A stretch of 9,965 bases of DNA, taken from NCBI GenBank assembly GCA_018372555.1, contig JAHAIU010000097.1, positions 1-9,965 on the forward strand, read 5' to 3'. The translations under genes were made by a program, and so were the position numbers. Under the pieces are notes generated by a model. That model did no database searches. It was not told the origin of the DNA and was given only the letters and a program-made list of their open reading frames with translations. The stretch comes from Clostridium sp. GTDB lineage: Bacteria; Bacillota; Clostridia; Clostridiales; Clostridiaceae. Below, piece by piece: positions 1 to 6,889 of the stretch (the stretch's first letter is position 1; each line of letters opens with the position of its first letter).

Positions 1-823
1 AAATTTTAGATTCTGCATTAGAAATAGAATCTTCAACTAAGCTAATGGCATAACTACTATTAAGTTGAGGTAATAGGCCTCTTAAAGTGCTTAAGGCATC
101 TTTAAGCTTAGAAATAGAATTACTACTATCAACTATTGATATAGTACTAGAAACTAAATTTACTTCATTAGCTTCTATAATTGACATTAATGAATTTTTC
201 TCTTCATTTAATTTAGATAAAAGGGATTCTTGTTCTTCCTTTTTCTTATTAACTTCAGCTAAATCATTTTTTATAGAAGCTGATAGTTTTTTTAAATCTT
301 CTTGTCTTTCTTCGATTTTCTTACTATCATTTACTAAGTCTTCTTTCTTTTCATTAATCTCTGAAATTATATCTTTATCTACTGAGACTATCTTGTTAAT
401 AGAATCTATTCTTGAAAATAAATCAAAAATATTTTCAGAAGTTAGAATATAATATATCATATCTGTTGCCATGTTGCTTTTATACATGGAACGAATACGC
501 TTGCTCATTAAGTCTTCTCTTTCTTTAATTTCAACTTGTGAATCTTCAATCTTTTTATTTATATTTTCTATTTCTGCTTCGGCATTCGTAATTTCAGCAT
601 TGTTTTTTTCAAGTTTATTATTTATTTCTTCAATTTCATTATTTAGTTTTCCAACTTCAGCATCTAGCTCTAAAGCTTTTCCATCTAGTTCTTTATATTT
701 TGTCATGTTTTCATCAATAGTACTATTGCTAGAAGAGTTAGGCTCTGCAAATGCAATATTATATGTATTATTTAAGGTGAAAAATAATACTAGTACTAAA
801 GAGAAAACTTTTTTCTTACTCAA
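1..823 (-). CDS. Secreted coiled-coil protein, N-terminal part of a CwlO/PcsB-like peptidoglycan hydrolase (partial, 3' end outside window)
   Basis: A TTG start at 823-821 opens 274 codons without a stop up to the window edge. A canonical AGGAGG lies 9 nt upstream. The product begins with a signal peptide: a KKK n-region, hydrophobic residues about 6-18, and a likely cleavage after AFA (residue 26). Residues about 40-108 and 148-222 are rich in E, K, N and L with heptad-like spacing, suggesting two long coiled-coil helices. Between them are RIRSMYKSN (109-117) and YILTSENIFDLFSRID (125-140), which resemble the conserved hinge of the CwlO/PcsB coiled-coil domain. In that family the coiled coil is followed by a C-terminal NlpC/P60, CHAP or similar cell-wall hydrolase domain; none is visible here, so the enzyme type is inferred. 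The protein is probably exported and acts on peptidoglycan during growth or division. It is separated from the arginine operon by a terminator and is a distinct transcription unit. Confidence 0.8.
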   Translation of the reverse strand, partial: MSKKKVFSLVLVLFFTLNNTYNIAFAEPNSSSNSTIDENMTKYKELDGKALELDAEVGKLNNEIEEINNKLEKNNAEITNAEAEIENINKKIEDSQVEIKEREDLMSKRIRSMYKSNMATDMIYYILTSENIFDLFSRIDSINKIVSVDKDIISEINEKKEDLVNDSKKIEERQEDLKKLSASIKNDLAEVNKKKEEQESLLSKLNEEKNSLMSIIEANEVNLVSSTISIVDSSNSISKLKDALSTLRGLLPQLNSSYAISLVEDSISNAESKI

Positions 824-1219
824 TAAAAAGCACCTCCTGAGTTTGATTTTAGATCACATTATAATTTTAGAATCCTATGAAAGGATATATAATCTATACT
901 TTCAATTTTTATCTATACTTAAATAAATATATTTAGTTTCTAAGGTTATAGAACTATAATAATGTAAATTCTTAATTGAAAGATATTTATTAATATAAAT
1001 AATAAATGTGACTAAATTTTAAATAATATATAAAGAAAGTATAAAATTAAGCCATTATTAAATTTATTAAAAAGGACTTAATAATATTTATGATACTATA
1101 AGACTTAGTTAAATAGCAAGTTTTCAACATTTTACTATCCTTATAGATTAATTGATAAAGAGATGTTTTAGTAATTTTAAATTAGTTCAGTATCTTAAAA
1201 GTGTTATAGATAAATTAAA
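824..1219. other. AT-rich intergenic region holding the upstream region of the coiled-coil hydrolase gene
   Basis: No open reading frame of useful length is seen on either strand. It lies between the arginine operon terminator and the hydrolase start, so it should contain the hydrolase promoter. Two weak minus-strand candidates are visible. One is TATAAT at 863-858 without a convincing -35. The other is TTGCTA at 1119-1114, an 18-nt spacer and TATCAT at 1095-1090. The AT content makes chance matches likely, and I cannot choose between them. Confidence 0.4.
833..838 (-). promoter_or_regulatory. Ribosome binding site that fixes the TTG start of the coiled-coil hydrolase
   Basis: AGGAGG on the minus strand lies 9 nt before the TTG at 823-821. 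The next in-frame ATG comes at codon 40, after the signal peptide, and has no comparable site. The TTG start is therefore preferred; it also restores a complete lysine-rich n-region and signal peptide. Confidence 0.8.
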
Positions 1220-1255
1220 TGAAAATAAAACTCCCTACATCTATGCAGGGAGTTT
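1220..1255 (-). terminator. Rho-independent terminator of the arginine operon
   Basis: Arms at 1231-1240 and 1243-1252 form a hairpin with a CTCCCT/AGGGAG core. Read on the minus strand, the arms pair along their length with a single G-U wobble, and the stem is followed by TTTTATTTT. Read on the plus strand, the same position is an A-C mismatch. This asymmetry favours transcription from right to left. It sits about 135 nt past the argF stop; the stretch between (1256-1387) contains no gene that I can see. Confidence 0.85.
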
Positions 1256-1387
1256 AAATAAATATTTTATCTTTAACTTATAGGTGATTTGGACCAATTT
1301 ATATTCACTATTCCTTTATTTTCTAATCTTAGTTGCTAAATATATAATTAAATAATTGATTAGGAGAATTAAATAATTTCCTTTAGT

Positions 1388-2311
1388 CTATTTGTTTATA
1401 AGCTTAACTAAAACTGCTTTTTGAACGTGAAGCCTATTTTCAGCTTCTTCAAAAATAGTATCAGCATGTTTTTCTAATATTTCTTCAGTTATTTCTTCTT
1501 CTCTATGAGCAGGTAGACAATGTAATACTATTGAATCTTCTTTAGCTAAAGTCATAAGCTCAGCATTTACTTGATAGCCTTTAAATGCTTTTATTCTTTC
1601 CTTAGCTTCATCTTCCTTACCCATGCTAGCCCAAACATCAGTTATTACAACATCAGCATCTATAACTGCTTTTTTAGGATTATCAACTATTTCGAACTTC
1701 AAATTATTAGCTTCAGCAATTTCATTTCCCTTATTAATATAATCTTCCTTTATCATATAATTATTAGGAATTGCTAAAGAAATATTCATTCCTACTTGTA
1801 GACATCCTACTAAAAGGGATTGAGCCATATTATTTCCATCACCAATATAAGCTACTTTAAGCCCATCTAATATATTTTTATTTTCTCTAATGGTCATTAA
1901 ATCAGCTAGGACCTGGCAAGGATGTTCATCATCAGTAAGTCCATTAATAATTGGAATGCTTGAACATTTAGCAAGATCTTCAACTTCTCCTTGATCAAAA
2001 GTTCTTATCATAATTCCATTAACATATCTTGAAAGAACCCTAGCAGTATCTTCAATAGGTTCTCCACGACCAATTTGCAAATCATTAGAACTTAAGAATA
2101 GAGGATAGCCCCCAAGTTGGTACATGCCAGCTTCAAAAGAAACCCTAGTTCTTGTAGAAGCTTTTTCAAAAATCATACCAAGAGTTTTACCATATAAGTG
2201 ATGATGTTTGATATTATGCTTAAGTTCATACTTTAATTGGTCAGCTAAGTTAAGTATATCTAAAATTTCATCCTTCGATAAATCGTCCATTTTTAATAAA
2301 TCCTTTTTCAT
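1388..2311 (-). CDS. argF: Ornithine carbamoyltransferase
   Basis: This cytoplasmic enzyme joins carbamoyl phosphate to ornithine to give citrulline. The 307-residue product has the family hallmarks: the carbamoyl-phosphate loop STRTR (52-56), HPCQ (130-133), the ornithine-side DVWASMG (225-231) and HCLPAHR (264-270) with the catalytic cysteine. The start chosen is the ATG at 2311-2309, which gives the usual family length and follows a G-run ribosome binding site. An in-frame TTG at 2338 would add nine residues (MLTETLGVF) encoded partly inside a repeat, and is unlikely. This is the last gene of the operon. It is separated from argD by 181 nt of repeats and an inverted repeat, so its expression may differ from the upstream genes. 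A catabolic arcB role is possible for this family, but the context of argGHCJBD argues for biosynthesis. Confidence 0.97.
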   Translation of the reverse strand: MKKDLLKMDDLSKDEILDILNLADQLKYELKHNIKHHHLYGKTLGMIFEKASTRTRVSFEAGMYQLGGYPLFLSSNDLQIGRGEPIEDTARVLSRYVNGIMIRTFDQGEVEDLAKCSSIPIINGLTDDEHPCQVLADLMTIRENKNILDGLKVAYIGDGNNMAQSLLVGCLQVGMNISLAIPNNYMIKEDYINKGNEIAEANNLKFEIVDNPKKAVIDADVVITDVWASMGKEDEAKERIKAFKGYQVNAELMTLAKEDSIVLHCLPAHREEEITEEILEKHADTIFEEAENRLHVQKAVLVKLINK

Positions 2312-2316
2312 AAATA

Positions 2317-2321
2317 CCCCC
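2317..2321 (-). promoter_or_regulatory. G-run ribosome binding site deciding the argF start
   Basis: GGGGG ends 5 nt before the ATG at 2311. It supports the ATG over the TTG at 2338, which lies within the CAATTAA-type repeat and has no purine-rich site in front of it. Confidence 0.7.
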
Positions 2322-2328
2322 AAAGTTT

Positions 2329-2362
2329 CAGTTAACAATTAACAAATAATAATTAACAGTTG
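2329..2362. repeat. Degenerate 7-bp repeat array upstream of argF
   Basis: On the plus strand the units are CAGTTAA, CAATTAA, CAAATAA and TAATTAA, then a partial CAGTTG, all in exact 7-bp phase. The array ends a few bases before the argF G-run ribosome binding site. The same unit family occurs upstream of argD (3694-3721) and argG (9526-9594). Confidence 0.75.
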
Positions 2363-2378
2363 TTGTTGAAATTAAACA

Positions 2379-2421
2379 GAGCTTAATTTCTTATAAAGAA
2401 TTAGAGTTAGAAATTAAGCTC
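2379..2421. repeat. Perfect 13-bp inverted repeat between argD and argF
   Basis: Arms GAGCTTAATTTCT (2379-2391) and AGAAATTAAGCTC (2409-2421) are perfectly complementary across a 17-nt loop. A second short pair, AAACAG (2374-2379) and CTGTTT (2431-2436), could extend the base around an internal bulge. There is no uninterrupted T-run after the stem on the minus strand, so it is not a typical terminator. It could be an mRNA processing or stability element, or a weak attenuator reducing argF expression; these roles are inference. Confidence 0.75.
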
Positions 2422-2440
2422 AAGCTGAATCTGTTTCTAT

Positions 2441-2524
2441 CTTTTCATTATTTCATTGTTTAATTTTTTCATTCTTAATTCTTCATTTTCAATTATGCAT
2501 TATCCATTATGCAATATTCATTAA
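2441..2524. repeat. Degenerate 7/8-bp repeat array overlapping the argD 3' end
   Basis: Plus-strand units near the right end are CTTAATT, CTTCATT, TTCAATT, ATGCATT, ATCCATT, ATGCAAT and ATTCATT, all in 7-bp phase. They are preceded by 8-bp units such as TTTTCATT, ATTTCATT and GTTTAATT. The right-hand end lies inside argD and supplies its final codons and stop. Confidence 0.7.
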
Positions 2525-3674
2525 TTATACATTCTATAATCCTCGCTCCTGCTTCAATTTCTTCTTTTGAAATTACAAGTGGAGGAAGTAGTCTAACTAC
2601 ATTTTTCCCAGCAGTTAGTACTAATAAGCCCTTTTCTAATGCTTTCTTTTGAATTTCAGTAGGTGGAACAGTTACTTCTATGCCTATCATTAATCCATTT
2701 CCTCTTACATCTTTTATAAAGTGAGAGTTAATGTTTTTTAATAGAGATTTTAAATATTGTCCTTTTTCTTCAATGTCTTTTAATGATTTTTCTGTGCAAA
2801 GTTTTTCTAATACTACTAAAGCTCCAGAACATGCAACAGGGTTTCCTCCAAAGGTAGTTCCATGATCGCCAGGATTAAAAGTTTGTGATAATTTTTCATT
2901 ACATAAGAAACCACCAATAGGAAGTCCAGCGCCTAATCCCTTTGCAACTGTGACTATATCAGGCTTTACATCGTAGTGTTCATAGCCAAATACTTTTCCA
3001 GTTCTTCCAATTCCGCATTGTACTTCATCAAAGATTAAGAGAATGTCTTTTTCTTTACAAATTTCATAAACTTCTTGTACAAAGTCAGAGTTTAATGGAT
3101 GAACTCCACCTTCACCTTGAATAGCTTCCATAATGATAGCGCAAACTTCATTACTTGCTTTATTTTTAAAGTCTTGTATATTATTAGCTTCCACATAATC
3201 AAATCCACCTGGGAAAGGGAAGAAGTAGTTGTGGAATTTATCTTGACCAGTTGCTGTTAATGTAGCTAAAGTTCTTCCATGGAAAGATTGTTTTAAAGTT
3301 AATACTTTATGTCTATTTAATCCATATTTATCAAAGCTATATTTTCTAGCAAGCTTAATAGCACCTTCGTTAGCTTCTGCCCCAGAATTACAAAGAAAAA
3401 CCTTATCCATCTTTGTAATTTCTACTAACTTTTCAGAAAGAGCTAAGGTTTTTTCATTTAAGAAAATATTTGAAGTATGTTGAAGAGTAGAAGCAGTGTC
3501 AGTAACAGCTTGAATCCAGTTATTATCTCCATATCCAAGACTATTAACACCAATTCCACTAGTAAAATCTATATATTTATTTCCTTTATCATCAAAAAGG
3601 GAAGAACCTTCTCCTTTAACTAAATTAACAAGAAGGTAAGAGTATGTTGACATTAAAGGTAAATTATTTGACAT
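2493..3674 (-). CDS. argD: Acetylornithine aminotransferase (PLP-dependent, class III)
   Basis: It transfers the amino group of glutamate to N-acetylglutamate semialdehyde, making N-acetylornithine; some members also serve lysine synthesis as DapC. The 393-residue product shows class III aminotransferase motifs: NSGAEANEGA (96-105), HGRT (132-135), EAIQGEGG (183-190), DEVQCGIGRTG (216-226), the PLP lysine in VAKGLGAG (K245), and the phosphate-binding GTTFGGNP (272-279). The ATG start follows a GGGGG site by 8 nt. The gene lies 51 nt after argB, with a short 7-bp repeat run in the gap. The C-terminus ends in the unusual NEYCIMDNA, encoded by the adjoining repeat array, so the natural end of the family fold is probably a few residues earlier. 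Ornithine or GABA aminotransferase activity is less likely in this operon. Confidence 0.96.
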   Translation of the reverse strand: MSNNLPLMSTYSYLLVNLVKGEGSSLFDDKGNKYIDFTSGIGVNSLGYGDNNWIQAVTDTASTLQHTSNIFLNEKTLALSEKLVEITKMDKVFLCNSGAEANEGAIKLARKYSFDKYGLNRHKVLTLKQSFHGRTLATLTATGQDKFHNYFFPFPGGFDYVEANNIQDFKNKASNEVCAIIMEAIQGEGGVHPLNSDFVQEVYEICKEKDILLIFDEVQCGIGRTGKVFGYEHYDVKPDIVTVAKGLGAGLPIGGFLCNEKLSQTFNPGDHGTTFGGNPVACSGALVVLEKLCTEKSLKDIEEKGQYLKSLLKNINSHFIKDVRGNGLMIGIEVTVPPTEIQKKALEKGLLVLTAGKNVVRLLPPLVISKEEIEAGARIIECIINEYCIMDNA

Positions 3675-3693
3675 TTTTAAAACCCCCTTTTTA

Positions 3694-3721
3694 CAATTAG
3701 CAGTTAACTGATAATTTTTAA
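3694..3721. repeat. Short 7-bp repeat run between argB and argD
   Basis: Plus-strand units CAATTAG, CAGTTAA, CTGATAA and TTTTTAA follow in 7-bp phase. They lie between the argB stop (3726-3728) and the argD GGGGG site (3683-3687). It is shorter and more degenerate than the arrays at argG and argF but has the same unit and the same position relative to the ribosome binding site. Confidence 0.5.
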
Positions 3722-3725
3722 TTGT

Positions 3726-4580
3726 CTAGTAGATCATTGTTCCAATTCCTTCATTTGATAGTAGTTCAAGTAGTATTGAATGATGCAAAGTTCCATCTAC
3801 TATATGAGCTGTCTTAACACCCATCCTTACTGCTTCAACGCAGCATTCTATTTTTGGAATCATTCCACCATGTATTATTTTATCTGCATATAATTTTTTA
3901 ACCTCATGTAATCTTAATGTTGATATTAATGAAGCTGGATCTTTGGGATCTACCATTAGCCCTGGTACATTAGTTAAAAGTATAAGTTTTTCTGCTTTAA
4001 GTGCAGCTGATAATTTAGCAGCACATGTATCAGCATTTATATTGTAGGACTCAGTAGAGTTTTCACCTATTGCAACTGAGCCTATTACTGGGATATATCC
4101 AGCTGAAAGGGCCATATCAATTATAGTAGTATCTATAGATGTGATTTCACCAACATACCCAAGGTCTACTGGAGCTTCTAGCTTCTTTGCTTTTATAAAG
4201 GAGCCATCTAAACCAGTTAGTCCAATAGCTTTACCACCAGCACTTTCTATTAATGAAACTATATCCTTATTAATTTTGCCACCCAAGACCATTTTAACTA
4301 TTTCCATAGTCTTTTCATCAGTGTATCTAAGGCCATCTATAAATTTGCTTTCTTGACCTATTTTAGTCAAAAACTCTGAGATATCTGGGCCGCCACCATG
4401 GACAATAACAGGTTTTAAACCAACACATTGCATTAAAACTATATCAGTTGCTACACTTTTCCTAAGTTCTTCACTAGTCATAGCATTTCCACCATACTTT
4501 ATAACTACAATCTTTCCAGCTAAGGATTGAATGTAGGGAAGTGCTTGAGTTAGTACTTTTGCATATTCTATATAATTCAC
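3726..4580 (-). CDS. argB: Acetylglutamate kinase, arginine-sensitive type
   Basis: It phosphorylates N-acetylglutamate using ATP, the usual control point of the cyclic arginine pathway. The 284-residue product is an amino-acid kinase fold protein with KYGGNA (28-33), the substrate loop HGGGP (61-65), GLRYTDE (83-89), YNINAD (179-184) and GGMIPK (238-243). Residues about 2-20 before the first strand form the extra N-terminal helix known from hexameric, arginine-inhibited kinases and absent from the dimeric E. coli enzyme. Feedback inhibition by arginine is therefore expected (inference). The start is GTG at 4580-4578, with AGGAGG 9 nt upstream directly after the argJ stop codon. The 15-nt gap to argJ suggests co-translation. 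Confidence 0.96.
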   Translation of the reverse strand: MNYIEYAKVLTQALPYIQSLAGKIVVIKYGGNAMTSEELRKSVATDIVLMQCVGLKPVIVHGGGPDISEFLTKIGQESKFIDGLRYTDEKTMEIVKMVLGGKINKDIVSLIESAGGKAIGLTGLDGSFIKAKKLEAPVDLGYVGEITSIDTTIIDMALSAGYIPVIGSVAIGENSTESYNINADTCAAKLSAALKAEKLILLTNVPGLMVDPKDPASLISTLRLHEVKKLYADKIIHGGMIPKIECCVEAVRMGVKTAHIVDGTLHHSILLELLSNEGIGTMIY

Positions 4581-4595
4581 TTTCTAGCGCCTCCT

Positions 4596-5816
4596 TTAGC
4601 TTCTATAATCTCCATTAATTTTCACATAATCATAGCTTAAGTCGCATCCCCAAGCCTTTGAAGAATATTTCCCTGAATTCATACTTATTAAAATTTGAAT
4701 CTCATCTTTTAATAATATTTCTTTTGCCTTAACTTCATCAAAAGGTAGAGGCATTCCATCTTTGCAAACTTCAACTTCTCCAACAGAGCTTTTAAATGAA
4801 AGATTAACTTTATCAGGATTAATATTTACTCCAGAATAACCAAGGGCACATAATACCCTTCCCCAATTAGCATCACTACCGAAGATTGCAGTTTTTACAA
4901 GAGGTGAGTTAATAACGCTTTTAGAAAGTATTTCTGCATCTTTTTCTGACTTGCAATTACTTACTATACATTCAATAAGCTTAGTAGCACCTTCACCATC
5001 TTTAGCAATCATTTTAGAAAGAGTGATGTTTAAAGTGTTTAAGACATCAATAAAAGTGTAGTAATCATCATTTTTTTCAACTATTTCTTCATTGGAAGCT
5101 AAACCATTAGCTAGTACAAGAACCATATCATTAGTACTAGTATCTCCATCGACACTTACTCTGTTATAACTTATTTTAGTGCTTTCCTTTAATGCCTCAG
5201 ATAACATTTCACCAGAAATATTTAAATCTGTTGTAATAAAAGAAAGCATAGTTCCCATATTTGGCTCAATCATTCCTGATCCCTTAGCCATTGCCCCAAT
5301 TGTAACTACCTTATCCTTTATTTTAAATTCAAAGGCAAGTTGTTTTTTATAAGTATCTGTAGTCATTATTGCTGTAGCAGCATCTTGATAACCTTCCTTT
5401 GAAAGTCTTTCAGTTAACATTGGAATTCCATCTTTAATAGCATCAATATTAAGAGGAACGCCAATGACCCCAGTAGAAGCAACTAGTATATCACTAGTCT
5501 TTAATCTAAGAGCCTTTCCCTGAAGTTCAGCCATTCTCTTAGCTTTAACTAACCCATCATTACCATTACAGGTATTAGCATTTCCACTATTAACTATAAT
5601 AGCTTGAGCTTTTTTATTAGATAAATGCTCCTTAGTTATATAAATAGGAGCTCCCTTAACTTTATTTTTAGTATAAATACCAGCAGCATTAGCTTGCACT
5701 TCTGAATAAATAAGAGCTAAGTCTAGTTTTAAATTATTTTTCTTAAGACCACAGTGAATTCCAGATGCAAGGAATCCTTTAGGTGCTGTAACACCTTGAT
5801 TAGATAGTAGTTTCAA
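4596..5816 (-). CDS. argJ: Glutamate N-acetyltransferase / ornithine acetyltransferase (ArgJ)
   Basis: ArgJ transfers the acetyl group from N-acetylornithine to glutamate, releasing ornithine and recycling acetylglutamate. Some members also use acetyl-CoA. The 406-residue precursor has NSGNANTCNG (76-85), the likely oxyanion-hole STGVIG (114-119), KGSGMIEPNM (178-187), GDTSTNDM (224-231), DGEGATK (273-279), DANWGR (315-320) and the family ending in DYRS. Self-cleavage should free Thr189 as nucleophile and split the chain in two. The residue before it is Gly188, where most family members have Ala. The start is TTG at 5816-5814, with GGGGGG 7 nt upstream, and the N-terminus has normal length. 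Whether it is mono- or bifunctional cannot be told from sequence. No argA is present in the window, which would fit a bifunctional enzyme. Confidence 0.96.
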   Translation of the reverse strand: MKLLSNQGVTAPKGFLASGIHCGLKKNNLKLDLALIYSEVQANAAGIYTKNKVKGAPIYITKEHLSNKKAQAIIVNSGNANTCNGNDGLVKAKRMAELQGKALRLKTSDILVASTGVIGVPLNIDAIKDGIPMLTERLSKEGYQDAATAIMTTDTYKKQLAFEFKIKDKVVTIGAMAKGSGMIEPNMGTMLSFITTDLNISGEMLSEALKESTKISYNRVSVDGDTSTNDMVLVLANGLASNEEIVEKNDDYYTFIDVLNTLNITLSKMIAKDGEGATKLIECIVSNCKSEKDAEILSKSVINSPLVKTAIFGSDANWGRVLCALGYSGVNINPDKVNLSFKSSVGEVEVCKDGMPLPFDEVKAKEILLKDEIQILISMNSGKYSSKAWGCDLSYDYVKINGDYRS

Positions 5817-5851
5817 AATAAATCCCCCCTTTTTTCATTTTTTCATTAAAA

Positions 5852-6889
5852 TCAGTTTCCGAAGGAAATTAATTTTAACCCTTCGGTTTCTTCGAAGCCA
5901 AAGATTATATTCATATTCTGTATAGCTTGTCCGGCAGCGCCTTTTATCATATTATCAATAGCACTTACTATTATTATTCCGTTTTTTCTGTGATTTAGAT
6001 GTAATGAAATATTGCAGAAATTAGTGTGTTTAACTTCTTTTATTGAAGCTGTTTCCCCAAGTGGAAGTACATTTATAAAAGTTTCGTTTTTGAAAAATTC
6101 TGAATATAATTTATGAAGTTCTTCTAAGTTTACATTCTTAGATTTAGGGCTACAATAAATTGTTGAAACTATTCCTCTGTTTATTGGTAGTAGGTGAGGA
6201 GTGAAGGTTACTTGTACCTTTTCATCAGCTATTTTAGATAAACATTCCTCGATTTCAGGAGTATGTCTATGTGAGCCTATACCATAAGGAGAAAAGTTTT
6301 CATTTAGTTCAGGATAGTGAGACTTTAATGTAAGACCTCTTCCTGCACCAGTAGCTCCTGATTTTGAATCACAAATTATATTATTAGTTTTTATAAGAGA
6401 ATTTTTTAATAAAGGCATAAGTCCAAGTTCTATTGATGTTGGATAACAGCCAGGATTAGCTATTATTTTATAATCCTTTATCTTATCTCTATTAAATTCA
6501 GGTAAAGCATAGATACTTTCTTTATGAAGATCTTTAAATTTATATTCTTTACCGTACCAATATTTATAGTCTTCTTCATTTTCAAGTCTAAAATCTGCCC
6601 CAAGATCTATTAAGACTTTATTTTCTTTAAATACTAATTCTGCAATTTCTTCACTTAATCCATGAGGAAGTGCAGCATATATTACATCACATTTTTTTAT
6701 TACTTCATCTTGATTTTCACATATTAAATTAGTTACTCCATAAAAGTTTTTGTATATAGATGATATTTCTTCGCCTTCATAAGATACAGAACTTATGGCT
6801 TCAACCTTAACCTTTGGATGGTTTAATAAAAGTCTAAGTAGCTCTGCACCAACATAGCCTGTAGCTCCAATAATTCCTACTTTAAGCAT
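5852..6889 (-). CDS. argC: N-acetyl-gamma-glutamyl-phosphate reductase
   Basis: It reduces N-acetylglutamyl phosphate to the semialdehyde with NADPH. The 345-residue product fits the long ArgC type: the Rossmann motif GATGYVG (8-14), AALPHG (72-77), IDLGADFR (94-101), the catalytic cysteine in NPGCYPT (C148), SGATGAGR (177-184) and the histidine-rich GSHRHTPEI (205-213), which holds the proposed general base. The ATG lies inside the last codons of argH, a 13-nt overlap, and its AGGAGG (6897-6902) is within argH, 7 nt from the start. This arrangement implies translational coupling of argC to argH. The gap to argJ is 35 nt. Confidence 0.97.
   Translation of the reverse strand: MLKVGIIGATGYVGAELLRLLLNHPKVKVEAISSVSYEGEEISSIYKNFYGVTNLICENQDEVIKKCDVIYAALPHGLSEEIAELVFKENKVLIDLGADFRLENEEDYKYWYGKEYKFKDLHKESIYALPEFNRDKIKDYKIIANPGCYPTSIELGLMPLLKNSLIKTNNIICDSKSGATGAGRGLTLKSHYPELNENFSPYGIGSHRHTPEIEECLSKIADEKVQVTFTPHLLPINRGIVSTIYCSPKSKNVNLEELHKLYSEFFKNETFINVLPLGETASIKEVKHTNFCNISLHLNHRKNGIIIVSAIDNMIKGAAGQAIQNMNIIFGFEETEGLKLISFGN

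Noticed and set aside
87..926. Two plus-strand open frames (87-452 and 471-926), rich in Ser, Phe and Leu
   Set aside because: They lie opposite the minus-strand coiled-coil gene, which has a ribosome binding site, a signal peptide and a recognisable family motif. The Ser/Phe/Leu composition is the expected antisense of Lys/Glu-rich codons.
2312..2338. A longer argF starting at TTG 2338
   Set aside because: The extra nine codons begin inside a 7-bp repeat and run across the G-run ribosome binding site. The ATG at 2311 gives the normal family length.
2379..2421. Rho-independent terminator between argD and argF
   Set aside because: The stem is strong, but the following minus-strand sequence (TGTTTAATTTC) has no continuous T-run, and argF is the expected operon partner.
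2329..2524. Insertion sequence or MITE between argD and argF
   Set aside because: No terminal inverted repeats, target-site duplication or transposase remnant can be shown. The inverted repeat is internal, and the flanks are simple 7-bp arrays.
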